Below, in pieces: positions 18,228 to 26,514 of a stretch of 64,000 nucleotides of DNA. The position numbers and the translations under genes are program-made. A model generated the notes under the pieces. That model saw nothing but the letters and a program-made list of their open reading frames with translations, had not been told where the DNA came from and searched no databases. Each line of letters starts with the position of its first letter. Position 1 is the first letter of the stretch. The stretch comes from Cyclobacteriaceae bacterium (lineage in GTDB: Bacteria > Bacteroidota > Bacteroidia > Cytophagales > Cyclobacteriaceae). Location: NCBI GenBank assembly GCA_019638235.1, contig JAHBUE010000001.1:2218492-2282491 (forward strand), in the 5' to 3' direction.

Positions 18228-19466
18228 TTATAACATGAATTTAATGATTCTATCCAACCCCTCTACAAGACTATCAACTTCATTTCTTGTATTATAAACC
18301 GCAAATGAGGCGCGTACAGTTCCTTCAATTCCAAAATGTTCCATTAATGGTTGCGTGCAATGGTGCCCCGTGCGAACAGCAACCCCACGTGCGTCTAACA
18401 TCTGACCAATATCGAAAGGGTGAACACCATCAATAATAAAAGAAAGAACACCTACTTTATTTTTTGCTGTACCTATCAACTTTACATCTTTCAGGGTCGA
18501 TATTCTTTCGGTTGCGTAGGAGAGAAGTTCGTGCTCGTGTGCTGCAATGTTTTCCTTGCCAAGTTGGTTGATGAACCGGATAGCGTAATTGAAGGCTACA
18601 ACATCGGCAATGTTGGGCGTGCCTGCTTCAAATTTATAGGGCAGGTTGTTGTAAGTAGTCTTCTCAAACGTTACCTCTTTAATCATTTCACCGCCTCCCT
18701 GGTAGGGCGGCATTTTTTCAAGAAGCTCTTTTTTTCCGTACAAAATACCTGCACCTGTCGGGCCGTACATTTTGTGTGCGGACAGGCAATAAAAATCGCA
18801 GTTCAGCGATTGTACGTCAATTTCAAGGTGAGCACCTGCCTGCGCCCCGTCAATTACCGCAACGGCCCCAACACTATGAGCAACTTCAATAATTTCCTTC
18901 ACGGGATTAATCGTACCCAGGCTATTAGAAGCGTGATTAACCGAAACGATTTTTGTTTTTTCTGATACTAATTTCTTAAAAACTTCTAAATCCAGTTCTC
19001 CATTTTCCAATACAGGAATGACTTTTAAAACGGCTTGCTTCTCTTCGCAAAGCATTTGCCAGGGCACAATGTTAGAGTGATGCTCCAGCCCGGAAATAAT
19101 AATTTCATCTCCAGCCTTTATAAAAGCTCTTCCATACGTGGCAGCGACTAAGTTGATGGCTTCGGTTACACCGCGAACGAAAATAACCTCCTCTTCGGAA
19201 GATGCATTGATAAAGGCTTTAACCGATTGGCGGGTATCTTCAAATGCCCTGGTTGCTTTTTCAGCTAATGTGTGAATACCACGATGAATGTTTGCGTTGT
19301 AACCGGTGTAGTAATCTACCAGAGCATTAATTACGCTCAATGGTTTCTGATTAGTAGCGGCATTATCAAAGTAAACCAACGGTTTGCCATTCACCTGCTG
19401 GTTCAGCACCGGAAATTGCTCCCGTATTTGTTCAATATTCAAAATACCGGTAACGGGAGCATTCAT
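18228..19466 (-). CDS. sufS: Cysteine desulfurase SufS
   Basis: 412-residue PLP enzyme that takes sulfur from cysteine for Fe-S assembly. PLP-binding Lys is in CLSAHKMYGPTGAGILYG, the aminotransferase-fold motif SGLEHHSNIVPW lies upstream of it, and the persulfide Cys in RTGHHCTQPLMEHFG near the C-terminus. The short loop around the Cys is the class II (SufS) type that depends on SufE, which is encoded next. Three bases separate it from sufD. Confidence 0.96.
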   Translation of the reverse strand: MNAPVTGILNIEQIREQFPVLNQQVNGKPLVYFDNAATNQKPLSVINALVDYYTGYNANIHRGIHTLAEKATRAFEDTRQSVKAFINASSEEEVIFVRGVTEAINLVAATYGRAFIKAGDEIIISGLEHHSNIVPWQMLCEEKQAVLKVIPVLENGELDLEVFKKLVSEKTKIVSVNHASNSLGTINPVKEIIEVAHSVGAVAVIDGAQAGAHLEIDVQSLNCDFYCLSAHKMYGPTGAGILYGKKELLEKMPPYQGGGEMIKEVTFEKTTYNNLPYKFEAGTPNIADVVAFNYAIRFINQLGKENIAAHEHELLSYATERISTLKDVKLIGTAKNKVGVLSFIIDGVHPFDIGQMLDARGVAVRTGHHCTQPLMEHFGIEGTVRASFAVYNTRNEVDSLVEGLDRIIKFML

Positions 19467-19469
19467 AAA

Positions 19470-20735
19470 TTAAAAATTTTTGTGAAGACGTTCACTGATA
19501 AGAGCGTCAACATAATTTTTCAGTGGTTCAATAGCGATGGTGTTCAGCACTTCGCCTGCAAATGCGTACAGCATCATGGCTCTTGCGGTTTCCTTCCGTA
19601 TGCCTCGGGTTTGTAAATAGAAAAGCGCTTCTTCATCTAACTGGCCGGTAGTGCAGCCGTGCGAACATTTTACGTCATCCGCCCATATTTCCAATTGAGG
19701 TTTGGTGTTCACCGTTGCGCCATCCGATAAAAGTATGTTTCGGTTCGACTGAAAGGCATTTGTCTTTTGCGCATCAGGGCGCACATAAATTTTCCCGTTG
19801 AAGATACCTTTGGAGTTATCTTCCATTACGCCCTTATACAGTTCGTTGCTGTTTGAATTTGGTTTTCTGTGGTCAACAACGGTGTGGTTATCGGCTATCG
19901 TATCGCCATGCAATATATAGAGTCCGTTCATGTGCGACTCAATGCCTTCGCCATCTAAAATAAGCTGGAGGTTGTTGCGTATTAGCTTTCCATCTAACGT
20001 AAGTGTAAACGAATTTACCCGGCTGCTATGTGCCTGCATGATTGCAGTTTGTCCGAAGTGAAAACGTTTTCCATTATCCGCCTGTAAGCTGAACAGGCTC
20101 AGCGCTGCATTCTCTTCAACAAACCCTTCTGTAACAATGTTTGAAAAACCGGGTTGTTCACCAACCGTATCTTGTTTTTCTATTATGGTAAGATTGCTGC
20201 TTTTGCCTACGCGGATGATATTGCGGATAAAAGACTTTACCTCTGCCTTAGTGGTATCGTGTATGTAATGAAATACAACCGGTTTGTTTACAGTTGTATT
20301 GGGGTTAACTTCTATCGAAAAGCCGCTGCTCCACGCTGCGGTATTCCAGGCTACCAACGCATCGGTTTTGTAATCGGCAAGCGTACCGAAACCCGGCTCC
20401 AAACCGGTTATGGGCTTTATTTGCAGGTCGGTTTGGTTGTAGCGCGAAAGTGTTTCGGAAAAGATACCGTTAACAAATACAAGTGTATGCGCATCAACAT
20501 CAGCGATAGCGAATTTATCAATAGTGTTCAATTCACTTTGCGGATTGCTGTTCGCAAAATTGAAATTCTTTTCGAGCGCACGGGTTATTGGCGTGAACTT
20601 GTATTCTTCACTTTTGTTTGAAGGCAAGCCCATTTTTTCCAATGAGTTGAAAGCATCGGTTTTCAACCCGGGTTCTGGTTTCAATGAGCCGAGAATATCT
20701 GAAAGGATGGGAGTTGTTTCTACTACGGTGTTCAT
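19470..20735 (-). CDS. sufD: SufD, Fe-S scaffold subunit
   Basis: 421 residues of the SufB/SufD beta-helix family. The C-terminal signature is visible as DDVKCSHGCTTGQLDEEALF and LQTRGIRKETARAM. SufD pairs with SufB and SufC (SufBC2D) to build clusters. It lies 9 bp after sufC. The N-terminal half is divergent, as is usual for SufD. Confidence 0.95.
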   Translation of the reverse strand: MNTVVETTPILSDILGSLKPEPGLKTDAFNSLEKMGLPSNKSEEYKFTPITRALEKNFNFANSNPQSELNTIDKFAIADVDAHTLVFVNGIFSETLSRYNQTDLQIKPITGLEPGFGTLADYKTDALVAWNTAAWSSGFSIEVNPNTTVNKPVVFHYIHDTTKAEVKSFIRNIIRVGKSSNLTIIEKQDTVGEQPGFSNIVTEGFVEENAALSLFSLQADNGKRFHFGQTAIMQAHSSRVNSFTLTLDGKLIRNNLQLILDGEGIESHMNGLYILHGDTIADNHTVVDHRKPNSNSNELYKGVMEDNSKGIFNGKIYVRPDAQKTNAFQSNRNILLSDGATVNTKPQLEIWADDVKCSHGCTTGQLDEEALFYLQTRGIRKETARAMMLYAFAGEVLNTIAIEPLKNYVDALISERLHKNF

Positions 20736-20744
20736 GCCAATGGA

Positions 20745-21500
20745 TTATGCTAATGCTACTTCGTCTTTAATCCAATCATATCCTTTGGCCTCAAGCTCCA
20801 AGGCAAGCTCTTTGGTTCCTGATTTTACGATTTTACCTTTGTAGAGCACATGCACAAAATCTGGTACAATGTATTCTAATAAACGCTGGTAGTGTGTTAC
20901 TACTATTATCGAATTGTTTTTGTTGCGTAGCTTGTTTACGCCATTCGCAACAATCCGCAACGCATCTATATCAAGGCCCGAATCGGTTTCATCTAAAATA
21001 GCAAGCTTAGGCTCAAGCATCGCCATCTGGAAAATTTCGTTACGCTTTTTCTCACCCCCCGAAAACCCTTCGTTTAATGACCGGTTCAATAACGACTGGT
21101 CGATTTCAACCAACTTCATTTTTTCCTTCATCACGCCAAGAAAAGAAACGGCATCTAATGGTTCCTGCCCGCGTGCTTCGCGCACCTGGTTTACGGCAGT
21201 TTTCATAAAGTTAATAGTGCTTACTCCGGGAATTTCAACGGGGTATTGAAAGGCAAGAAATATACCTTCGCGTGCACGTTCCTCAGGATCCAGCTCAAGC
21301 AAATTTTTGCCTAAGTAATCAACTGTTCCATCGGTAACTTCAAATTCTTCGCGACCAGCCAATACAGAGGCAAGCGTACTTTTTCCTGAACCGTTAGGGC
21401 CCATAATGGCGTGTACTTCTCCCGGCCTTACTTCCAGGTTTAAGCCATTAAGGATTTGATTGTCTTCGATTTTAGCGTGTAAATTTTTTATAGATAACAT
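20745..21500 (-). CDS. sufC: SufC, Fe-S assembly ATPase
   Basis: 251-residue ABC-type ATPase without a membrane partner. Walker A GPNGSGKST, signature FSGGEKKRNE and Walker B AILDETDSGLDIDAL are all intact, with a terminal His switch in IVVTHYQRLL. ATP binding remodels the SufB-SufD pair. It is 61 bp downstream of sufB, across an A/T-rich spacer. Confidence 0.97.
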   Translation of the reverse strand: MLSIKNLHAKIEDNQILNGLNLEVRPGEVHAIMGPNGSGKSTLASVLAGREEFEVTDGTVDYLGKNLLELDPEERAREGIFLAFQYPVEIPGVSTINFMKTAVNQVREARGQEPLDAVSFLGVMKEKMKLVEIDQSLLNRSLNEGFSGGEKKRNEIFQMAMLEPKLAILDETDSGLDIDALRIVANGVNKLRNKNNSIIVVTHYQRLLEYIVPDFVHVLYKGKIVKSGTKELALELEAKGYDWIKDEVALA

Positions 21501-21502
21501 TT

Positions 21503-21545
21503 TCTGATTTACGATTTTAAGATTTTTGATTTACGAATTTTAATT
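21503..21545. repeat. A/T-rich GATTTACGA-type units between sufB and sufC
   Basis: Repeated GATTTACGA and TTTTAAGAT units, similar to those at 17355-17420. The tract has no coding potential and could be a polymerase-slippage repeat or an intra-operonic element. Confidence 0.45.
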
Positions 21546-21561
21546 ACTCGTTATGACCTGA

Positions 21562-23007
21562 TTACCCAACACTACCTTCCAATGTCAATGCAAGTAACTT
21601 CTGTGCCTCTACAGCAAACTCCATCGGCAATTGGTTCAGCACTTCTTTTGCATAACCATTTACAATCAGGGCAACAGCCGACTCTTCATCAATGCCGCGT
21701 TGCAAACAGTAGAATATCTGGTCTTCGCCAATTTTTGAAGTAGTAGCTTCGTGTTCTACTTTGGCAGAATTATTTTCGACATCAATGTAGGGGAACGTGT
21801 GCGCACCACATTGATCACCCATCAACAGCGAATCGCATTGCGAGAAGTTGCGTGCGCTTTCGGCACGTTTTAAAACGTGTACCTGTCCGCGATAACTGTT
21901 TTGCGAACGTCCGGCTGAAATTCCTTTCGATACAATTCTTGATTTGGTGTGCTTGCCAATGTGAATCATTTTTGTTCCTGTATCGGCTTGCTGATAGTTG
22001 TTGGTAACAGCAACAGAATAGAACTCTCCACTTGAATAATCTCCTTTCAAAATACAACTTGGATATTTCCACGTAATGGATGACCCGGTTTCAACCTGCG
22101 TCCACGATACTTTTGAATGATTACCCGCGCATAAAGCACGTTTCGTTACAAAATTATAGATGCCGCCTTTGCCGTCTTTATCTCCCGGATACCAGTTTTG
22201 CACCGTTGAGTATTTTACATGCGCATCTTTCATGGCGTAGATTTCAACCACGGCTGCGTGTAACTGATTCTCGTCACGCTGCGGTGCCGTGCAACCCTCC
22301 AGGTAGCTAACATAAGAACCTTCATCGGCAACGATTAAGGTGCGTTCAAACTGGCCGGTGTTTGCCGCGTTAATGCGAAAGTAGGTTGATAATTCCATCG
22401 GGCAACGCACACCTTTCGGGATATAGCAAAATGACCCATCGCTAAATACAGCCGAGTTGAGGGCTGCGAAATAATTATCGTTCATGGGCACTACCGAGCC
22501 AAGATATTTTTTTACCAGTTCGGGGTGTTCCTGAACGGCTTCACTGAATGAACAGAAGATGATACCCAGTTCGCCAAGTTTTTCCTTGAACGTGGTTGCT
22601 ACTGAAACACTATCCAGCACGGCATCTACGGCAATGCCGGTAAGCCGCTTTTGTTCGGTAAGGCTTATGCCGAGTTTTTCAAAAGTCTTGAGTAACTCCG
22701 GGTCAACTTCTTCTAAACTTTTTGGCTTTGCCTTTTGCTTGGGCGCGGCATAGTAGATTACGTCCTGGTAATTGATTTCCGGGTAGGTAACGTTAGGCCA
22801 TTTAGGCTCCTTCATGGTAGTCCAGTGGCGGTATGCTTTCAGGCGCCACTCCAGCAACCAATCGGGCTCATTTTTTTTGGCAGATATAAACCTGACAATA
22901 TCCTCGTTCAGCCCCTTGGGGGCCGACTCCATCTCAATGTTTGAAGTCCAGCCGTGCTCGTATTCTTTCGAGGTGATTTCTTCCAGAACCTGATTGTCTT
23001 TGCTCAT
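21562..23007 (-). CDS. sufB: SufB, Fe-S scaffold subunit
   Basis: 481 residues, first gene of the operon. Characteristic stretches include [60 protein letters not shown], and the C-terminal [20 protein letters not shown] followed by [21 protein letters not shown]. Length equals the family norm. A TATCTTTG promoter box lies 34 bp upstream of the start. There is no SufR- or IscR-like regulator gene beside it. Confidence 0.96.
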   Translation of the reverse strand: MSKDNQVLEEITSKEYEHGWTSNIEMESAPKGLNEDIVRFISAKKNEPDWLLEWRLKAYRHWTTMKEPKWPNVTYPEINYQDVIYYAAPKQKAKPKSLEEVDPELLKTFEKLGISLTEQKRLTGIAVDAVLDSVSVATTFKEKLGELGIIFCSFSEAVQEHPELVKKYLGSVVPMNDNYFAALNSAVFSDGSFCYIPKGVRCPMELSTYFRINAANTGQFERTLIVADEGSYVSYLEGCTAPQRDENQLHAAVVEIYAMKDAHVKYSTVQNWYPGDKDGKGGIYNFVTKRALCAGNHSKVSWTQVETGSSITWKYPSCILKGDYSSGEFYSVAVTNNYQQADTGTKMIHIGKHTKSRIVSKGISAGRSQNSYRGQVHVLKRAESARNFSQCDSLLMGDQCGAHTFPYIDVENNSAKVEHEATTSKIGEDQIFYCLQRGIDEESAVALIVNGYAKEVLNQLPMEFAVEAQKLLALTLEGSVG

Positions 23008-23040
23008 CCCGGTCTATTTAGACTAATTTTAAATACTCCG

Positions 23041-23048
23041 CAAAGATA
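23041..23048 (-). promoter_or_regulatory. Putative -7 promoter box of the suf operon
   Basis: On the minus strand this reads TATCTTTG, a full match to the Bacteroidota -7 consensus TAnnTTTG, 34 bp before the sufB start. A TTTG occurs upstream, but its 24-nt spacing is longer than usual. Confidence 0.5.
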
Positions 23049-23101
23049 TAACAGAAAGGCCATTTTTTGGTTCAAAATGCAAATAAGTTTGGCTTTTTAA
23101 A

Positions 23102-23392
23102 CTAATAGGTTAGGGGCGTGCGGCTGGTATGCCGGAGCCTTACAATGCGGATTTCAGCAGGCATTATCCTGTACGATACTCGGTAATGGTACATTTCAAG
23201 TGCTCTCCATTTCCCGTCATTTTCCTTCTTGTACTTATCCGGGGGATATTTTTCCGGATTTTCGGGAAGTTCGAGGGTAGTATCAATTATTTCATTTATT
23301 ACCCGTGCTGCGTTTTTAGGCGATTCTTGTGCAATGTATTCATGGACTTTTCGAAGTGCTGCCCTTGCTCGTTTACTCCAGACAACTACCAT
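23102..23392 (-). CDS. RelE/ParE-family toxin
   Basis: 96 residues with the ParE/RelE fold signature: VVWSKRARAALRKVHEYIAQ at the N-terminus, GKWRALEMYHYRVSYRI in the middle and EIRIVRLRHTSRTPLTY at the end. ParE-type members poison gyrase and RelE-type members cut mRNA; which applies here cannot be told. It overlaps the upstream antitoxin gene by 7 bp, the classic arrangement of a type II module. Confidence 0.88.
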   Translation of the reverse strand: MVVVWSKRARAALRKVHEYIAQESPKNAARVINEIIDTTLELPENPEKYPPDKYKKENDGKWRALEMYHYRVSYRIMPAEIRIVRLRHTSRTPLTY

Positions 23393-23601
23393 TTATTTGC
23401 CTCCTGTTTCAGCTTTTTAGCAGTTATAAAATCGCCATTTTCAATCTCCTCGTTACCAGCCTCCAGTTCGCGGTTATATTCTTCCAGTGTTTGAGGTTTT
23501 TCGGCAGCACGAAAATTTATACCCATTAGCGTCAGCGTATTGATGAGCCATTCTTTTTTGGAATTGTCTTTAATACTGTCGAAATCAATGATGAGTTCCA
23601 T
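23386..23601 (-). CDS. Antitoxin partner of the RelE/ParE toxin
   Basis: 71 residues from the ATG at 23601 (MELIIDFDSIKDN). The N-terminal half has a short beta strand and helix, and the C-terminal part (TLEEYNRELEAGNEEIENGD and KKLKQEANKW) is a charged, probably disordered toxin-wrapping tail. This composition is typical of small Bacteroidota antitoxins beside RelE toxins. A longer frame from 23640 adds MHRNSYLRIKSKQ but overlaps the next gene and is less likely. Confidence 0.78.
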   Translation of the reverse strand: MELIIDFDSIKDNSKKEWLINTLTLMGINFRAAEKPQTLEEYNRELEAGNEEIENGDFITAKKLKQEANKW

Positions 23602-23632
23602 CTGTTTGCTTTTGATACGAAGGTAGCTATTT

Positions 23633-24106
23633 CTATGCACTTTGTATGAGGTTCAGATTTCTGTCTAAGCTCTCCTCCAGCGAAATCATCGTTTCCGTTC
23701 GCTCTATGCCGTTTACCTGCTGAATTTTGTCGTGAAGGACTTCTTTCAGATGGTTGGTGTCGCGGCAATGAATTTTACAGAACATGCTGTAATTGCCCGT
23801 TGTGTAATGGATGCTGGTGATTTCGGGAATAGATTTAAGTTTTGCGAGAACTTTGTCGTATAACGCACTCTTTTCCAGGAAGATACCAAGAAAGGCCGTT
23901 ATGTCGTAACCCAGTTTGGCGTAATTTACTTTCAGGGTTGTTTTCTCTACAATGCCGGCTTCTTCCAGTTTGTTCATGCGCACATGCACCGTTCCGCCCG
24001 AAACAAAAACCTTTTTGGCTACTTCGGTATAGGGCCTTTTGGCATCCTGCATGAGGATTTCTAAGATTTTCAGGTCGGTATTGTCAAGTTGATAATTATC
24101 GGGCAT
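23633..24106 (-). CDS. Lrp/AsnC-family transcription regulator
   Basis: 157 residues. N-terminal helix-turn-helix (LKILEILMQDAKRPYTEVAK and GTVHVRMNKLEEAGIV) and C-terminal RAM ligand-binding domain (VLAKLKSIPEITSIHYTTGN and TMISLEESLDRNL). Such proteins sense amino acids and form octamers; the ligand here is unknown. The 3' end is 31 bp before the antitoxin start on the same strand. Its promoter must lie in 24107-24227, shared with the divergent tRNA-like RNA. Confidence 0.93.
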   Translation of the reverse strand: MPDNYQLDNTDLKILEILMQDAKRPYTEVAKKVFVSGGTVHVRMNKLEEAGIVEKTTLKVNYAKLGYDITAFLGIFLEKSALYDKVLAKLKSIPEITSIHYTTGNYSMFCKIHCRDTNHLKEVLHDKIQQVNGIERTETMISLEESLDRNLNLIQSA

Positions 24107-24227
24107 ATTTTATGGTTTGTTTTAATAAATTTTCAGCAAATGTATTAAATTTTAAAAATTATATAAAGTTTATATCAATGTGTTGTAATTTATTCAGTAT
24201 AACCGTTGTTTTGTTGCATCAATACAA

Positions 24228-24376
24228 TGTAGGGTGTTGAAATTGGCAGACAAGCCCTCCTGTCTCGGGGGTGGGGAGCCAAGGATAAACGCAGGATAAT
24301 GGGTTGACCACTAAATGTTCTCTCTGTATGTCCTGTAGCTAACTTCCCTTTGTAGGTTCGAGTCCTACTCCTACAG
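24228..24376 (+). ncRNA. tRNA-like RNA, class II (Leu-type) layout with an unusually long variable arm
   Basis: The segment folds as a cloverleaf. Acceptor TGTAGGG (24228-24234) pairs with TCCTACA (24369-24375). The D arm TTG/CAA (24237-24239, 24251-24253) encloses AAATTGGCAGA, close to bacterial tRNA-Leu D loops. Anticodon stem CCCTC/GGGGG (24255-24259, 24267-24271) has loop CTGTCTC, giving anticodon GTC. The T arm GTAGG-TTCGAGT-CCTAC (24352-24368) is canonical. Between anticodon and T arms lie 80 nt instead of 15-20; GGGGAG (24273-24278) pairs with CTTCCC (24343-24348), and GCAGGA (24291-24296) with TCCTGT (24331-24336), giving an extended variable arm. The 3' end is GCT, not CCA. A strong terminator follows at 24406. 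It is either a tRNA-derived regulatory RNA, an odd tRNA, or a tRNA relic; the transcribed-unit look favours a functional RNA. Confidence 0.6.
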
Positions 24377-24405
24377 CTCTCTTCATGGTTATTTTAAGTT
24401 TAAGC

Positions 24406-24437
24406 AAATCCCGGTCAAAGGCCGGGATTTTGTTTTT
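24406..24437 (+). terminator. Intrinsic terminator after the tRNA-like RNA
   Basis: Nine-base stem AAATCCCGG (24406-24414) and CCGGGATTT (24422-24430), 7-nt loop, followed by a T-rich tract. No protein gene ends upstream on this strand, so it most simply terminates the RNA at 24228-24376. Confidence 0.88.
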
Positions 24438-24471
24438 ATATCTCTGGTCGTTCAGGTTCGGTTCATGTGCT

Positions 24472-24479
24472 TATATTTG
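24472..24479 (+). promoter_or_regulatory. Putative -7 promoter box of the acyl-CoA synthetase gene
   Basis: TATATTTG matches the Bacteroidota TAnnTTTG consensus, 41 bp before the ATG at 24521 and downstream of the terminator. No clear -33 TTTG is seen. Confidence 0.45.
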
Positions 24480-24520
24480 AATCAAACAATCGTTTGTTAT
24501 AAGATTTTAAACCGCGCACC

Positions 24521-26197
24521 ATGAAAGATTTTCCCTGGATTAAAAATTACCCTGAAGGAGTTCCTGCCGATATCAATTTATACGACCATCAATCATTAGT
24601 TGATTTGTTTGAAAAGTCATGCAGGCAATTTGCCGGCCGTGTAGCCTTTGAAAACATGGGCGTAACCCTAACCTACGCCCAGGTAGATAAATTGTCGCAG
24701 GATTTTGCCGCTTATTTACAGAGCATTGGTTTACAGAAAGGAGACAGGATAGCGATACAAATGCCAAACGTATTGCAGTTTCCGGTTGCGTTTTTTGGTG
24801 CGCTGCGTGCCGGGTTAATTGTGGTGAATACCAACCCGCTATATACCCCGCGCGAAATGGAGCATCAGTTTAAAGATTCCCAGGCAAAAGCCATTGTAAT
24901 TGTCGCCAACTTTGCGCACAGCCTCGAAAAAATTCTTTCAAATACATCCATTAAGCACATTATAGTTACCCAATTGGGCGATATGCTGGGTGGCTTGAAA
25001 GGCATGCTTGTCAATTTTGTAGTGAAGCGCATCAAAAAAATGGTACCGCCTTTCAATCTTCCTGCTGCGGTTAACTTTATGGACGCACTGAAGAAAGGCG
25101 CAGGTTGTTCTTTTTCCAAACCTATTATCACAAATGAAGATATAGCCGTACTGCAATATACTGGCGGTACAACGGGCGTGGCAAAAGGTGCACAACTGTC
25201 GCACGGAAATATTGTGGCGCACAATTCTATGATAGCGCACTGGTTTTATCCTTACTTAAAGCAAACACCGGGCGTTCAGGAGGTAATCATTACGGCAATT
25301 CCCATGTATCACATTTTTGCGCTTACCGTAAACGGTGTGTTGATGTTCAGCGCAGGGGCAAAGAGTATTCTCATTACCAATCCGCGCGATATACCGGGGT
25401 TCGTTAAAGAATTGAAGAAGCATAAGTTCTCAATCGTTACAGGGGTGAACACATTATTTAACGGTCTTCTTAATAATCCCGATTTTGCTAATCTTGATTT
25501 CTCGTTTCTGAAAGGAGCGGTAGGTGGTGGTATGGCCGTACAGGACGTTGTAGCAAAAAAATGGCAGGAGGCTACAGGTAAGCCGTTGGTTGAAGGATAT
25601 GGATTAAGTGAAACATCACCCGTGTTGTGTTGTAATCCGTTAGACGGTACGCACCAAATGGGCACAATTGGTTTGCCGGTGCCCAGCACCGAGGTTGCCA
25701 TATTTGACGATGACGGGAATCAACTTCCGCAAGGTGAAACAGGGGAGATATGCGCACGAGGCCCACAAGTTATGACGGGCTATTGGGAGAAGGATAACGA
25801 AGGTGTATTCTTTCCGGGCGGGTGGTTTCGCACGGGCGATATTGGCCTGATGACCGAACAGGGTTTCTTTAAGATTGTTGACCGTAAGAAAGACATGATT
25901 AAGGTTTCGGGCTTCAATGTGTTTCCAAATGAAATTGAAAATGTATTGGCTGCGCATCCTAAAATTCTTGAGTTGGCAGCCATAGGGGTTCCTGATGAAA
26001 AATCGGGTGAGGCCATTAAAGCATTTGTAGTAAAGCGCGACCCGTCATTAACGGCTGATGAAGTGCTTGCCTACGCACGCGAAAATTTGACTAATTACAA
26101 AGTGCCGCGCCACATTGAGTTCCGCACGGAGTTGCCCAAGACTAATGTTGGTAAAATTTTAAGACGGGCGTTGAAAGAGGAGAGTGCGGCTTCTTGA
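24521..26197 (+). CDS. fadD: Long-chain fatty acid-CoA ligase
   Basis: 558-residue adenylate-forming enzyme that activates fatty acids to acyl-CoA. The AMP-binding P-loop YTGGTTGVAKGAQLSHGNI, the YGLSETSPV motif, the GWFRTGDIG hinge region and the C-terminal KVSGFNVFPNEIE and NVGKILRRALKE (catalytic Lys) are all present. Length fits FadD. It is a single-gene unit bounded by a terminator upstream. Chain-length preference is not readable from the sequence. An acyl-CoA-binding protein gene occurs elsewhere in the window (41381-41644). Confidence 0.94.
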   Translation: MKDFPWIKNYPEGVPADINLYDHQSLVDLFEKSCRQFAGRVAFENMGVTLTYAQVDKLSQDFAAYLQSIGLQKGDRIAIQMPNVLQFPVAFFGALRAGLIVVNTNPLYTPREMEHQFKDSQAKAIVIVANFAHSLEKILSNTSIKHIIVTQLGDMLGGLKGMLVNFVVKRIKKMVPPFNLPAAVNFMDALKKGAGCSFSKPIITNEDIAVLQYTGGTTGVAKGAQLSHGNIVAHNSMIAHWFYPYLKQTPGVQEVIITAIPMYHIFALTVNGVLMFSAGAKSILITNPRDIPGFVKELKKHKFSIVTGVNTLFNGLLNNPDFANLDFSFLKGAVGGGMAVQDVVAKKWQEATGKPLVEGYGLSETSPVLCCNPLDGTHQMGTIGLPVPSTEVAIFDDDGNQLPQGETGEICARGPQVMTGYWEKDNEGVFFPGGWFRTGDIGLMTEQGFFKIVDRKKDMIKVSGFNVFPNEIENVLAAHPKILELAAIGVPDEKSGEAIKAFVVKRDPSLTADEVLAYARENLTNYKVPRHIEFRTELPKTNVGKILRRALKEESAAS

Positions 26198-26235
26198 TTA
26201 AAGTCCAGTTGTTTTATAGCTATAAGTTAGCTCTA

Positions 26236-26299
26236 TCGTTGGTGCTTGAGCGCAGGCTCACCAACAACGATTTTCGTGAAATATCCTTATCTATCAAAA
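26236..26299 (+). repeat. Dispersed palindromic repeat, copy A
   Basis: Contains an inverted repeat CGTTGGTG ... CACCAACAACG. From GCTCACCAACAACGATTTTC through GTGAAATAT to CTATCTATCAAAA it is nearly identical to the reverse complement of 48378-48456. It is intergenic, between fadD and the TolB-like gene, and non-coding. Confidence 0.85.
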
Positions 26300-26514
26300 C
26301 AATTTTGTGTTGTTTCCGCCATTAATTTGCGAAGGGTAACAACCCATAAGGATGTGGTTTTTTGGCAAACCTGTATTTACTTATGCGGGTATTATATGAA
26401 GAAAACCGCGTCTTCCTGATTAAAATCAGCATTCTAAGGGTATTTTCTTTTCCTGTGCGGGTATTATTCCTCCGGCAAGAGTTATACTTTTGCGCCTTCA
26501 TAAAATTGACTAAA

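Noticed and set aside
18420..18965. 181-codon plus-strand frame
   Set aside because: Lies wholly opposite sufS, whose motifs are intact; the translation has no recognisable features.
24228..24376. tRNA gene interrupted by a group I or II intron
   Set aside because: The anticodon stem and 7-nt loop are contiguous; the extra sequence is in the variable arm and far too short for a self-splicing intron.
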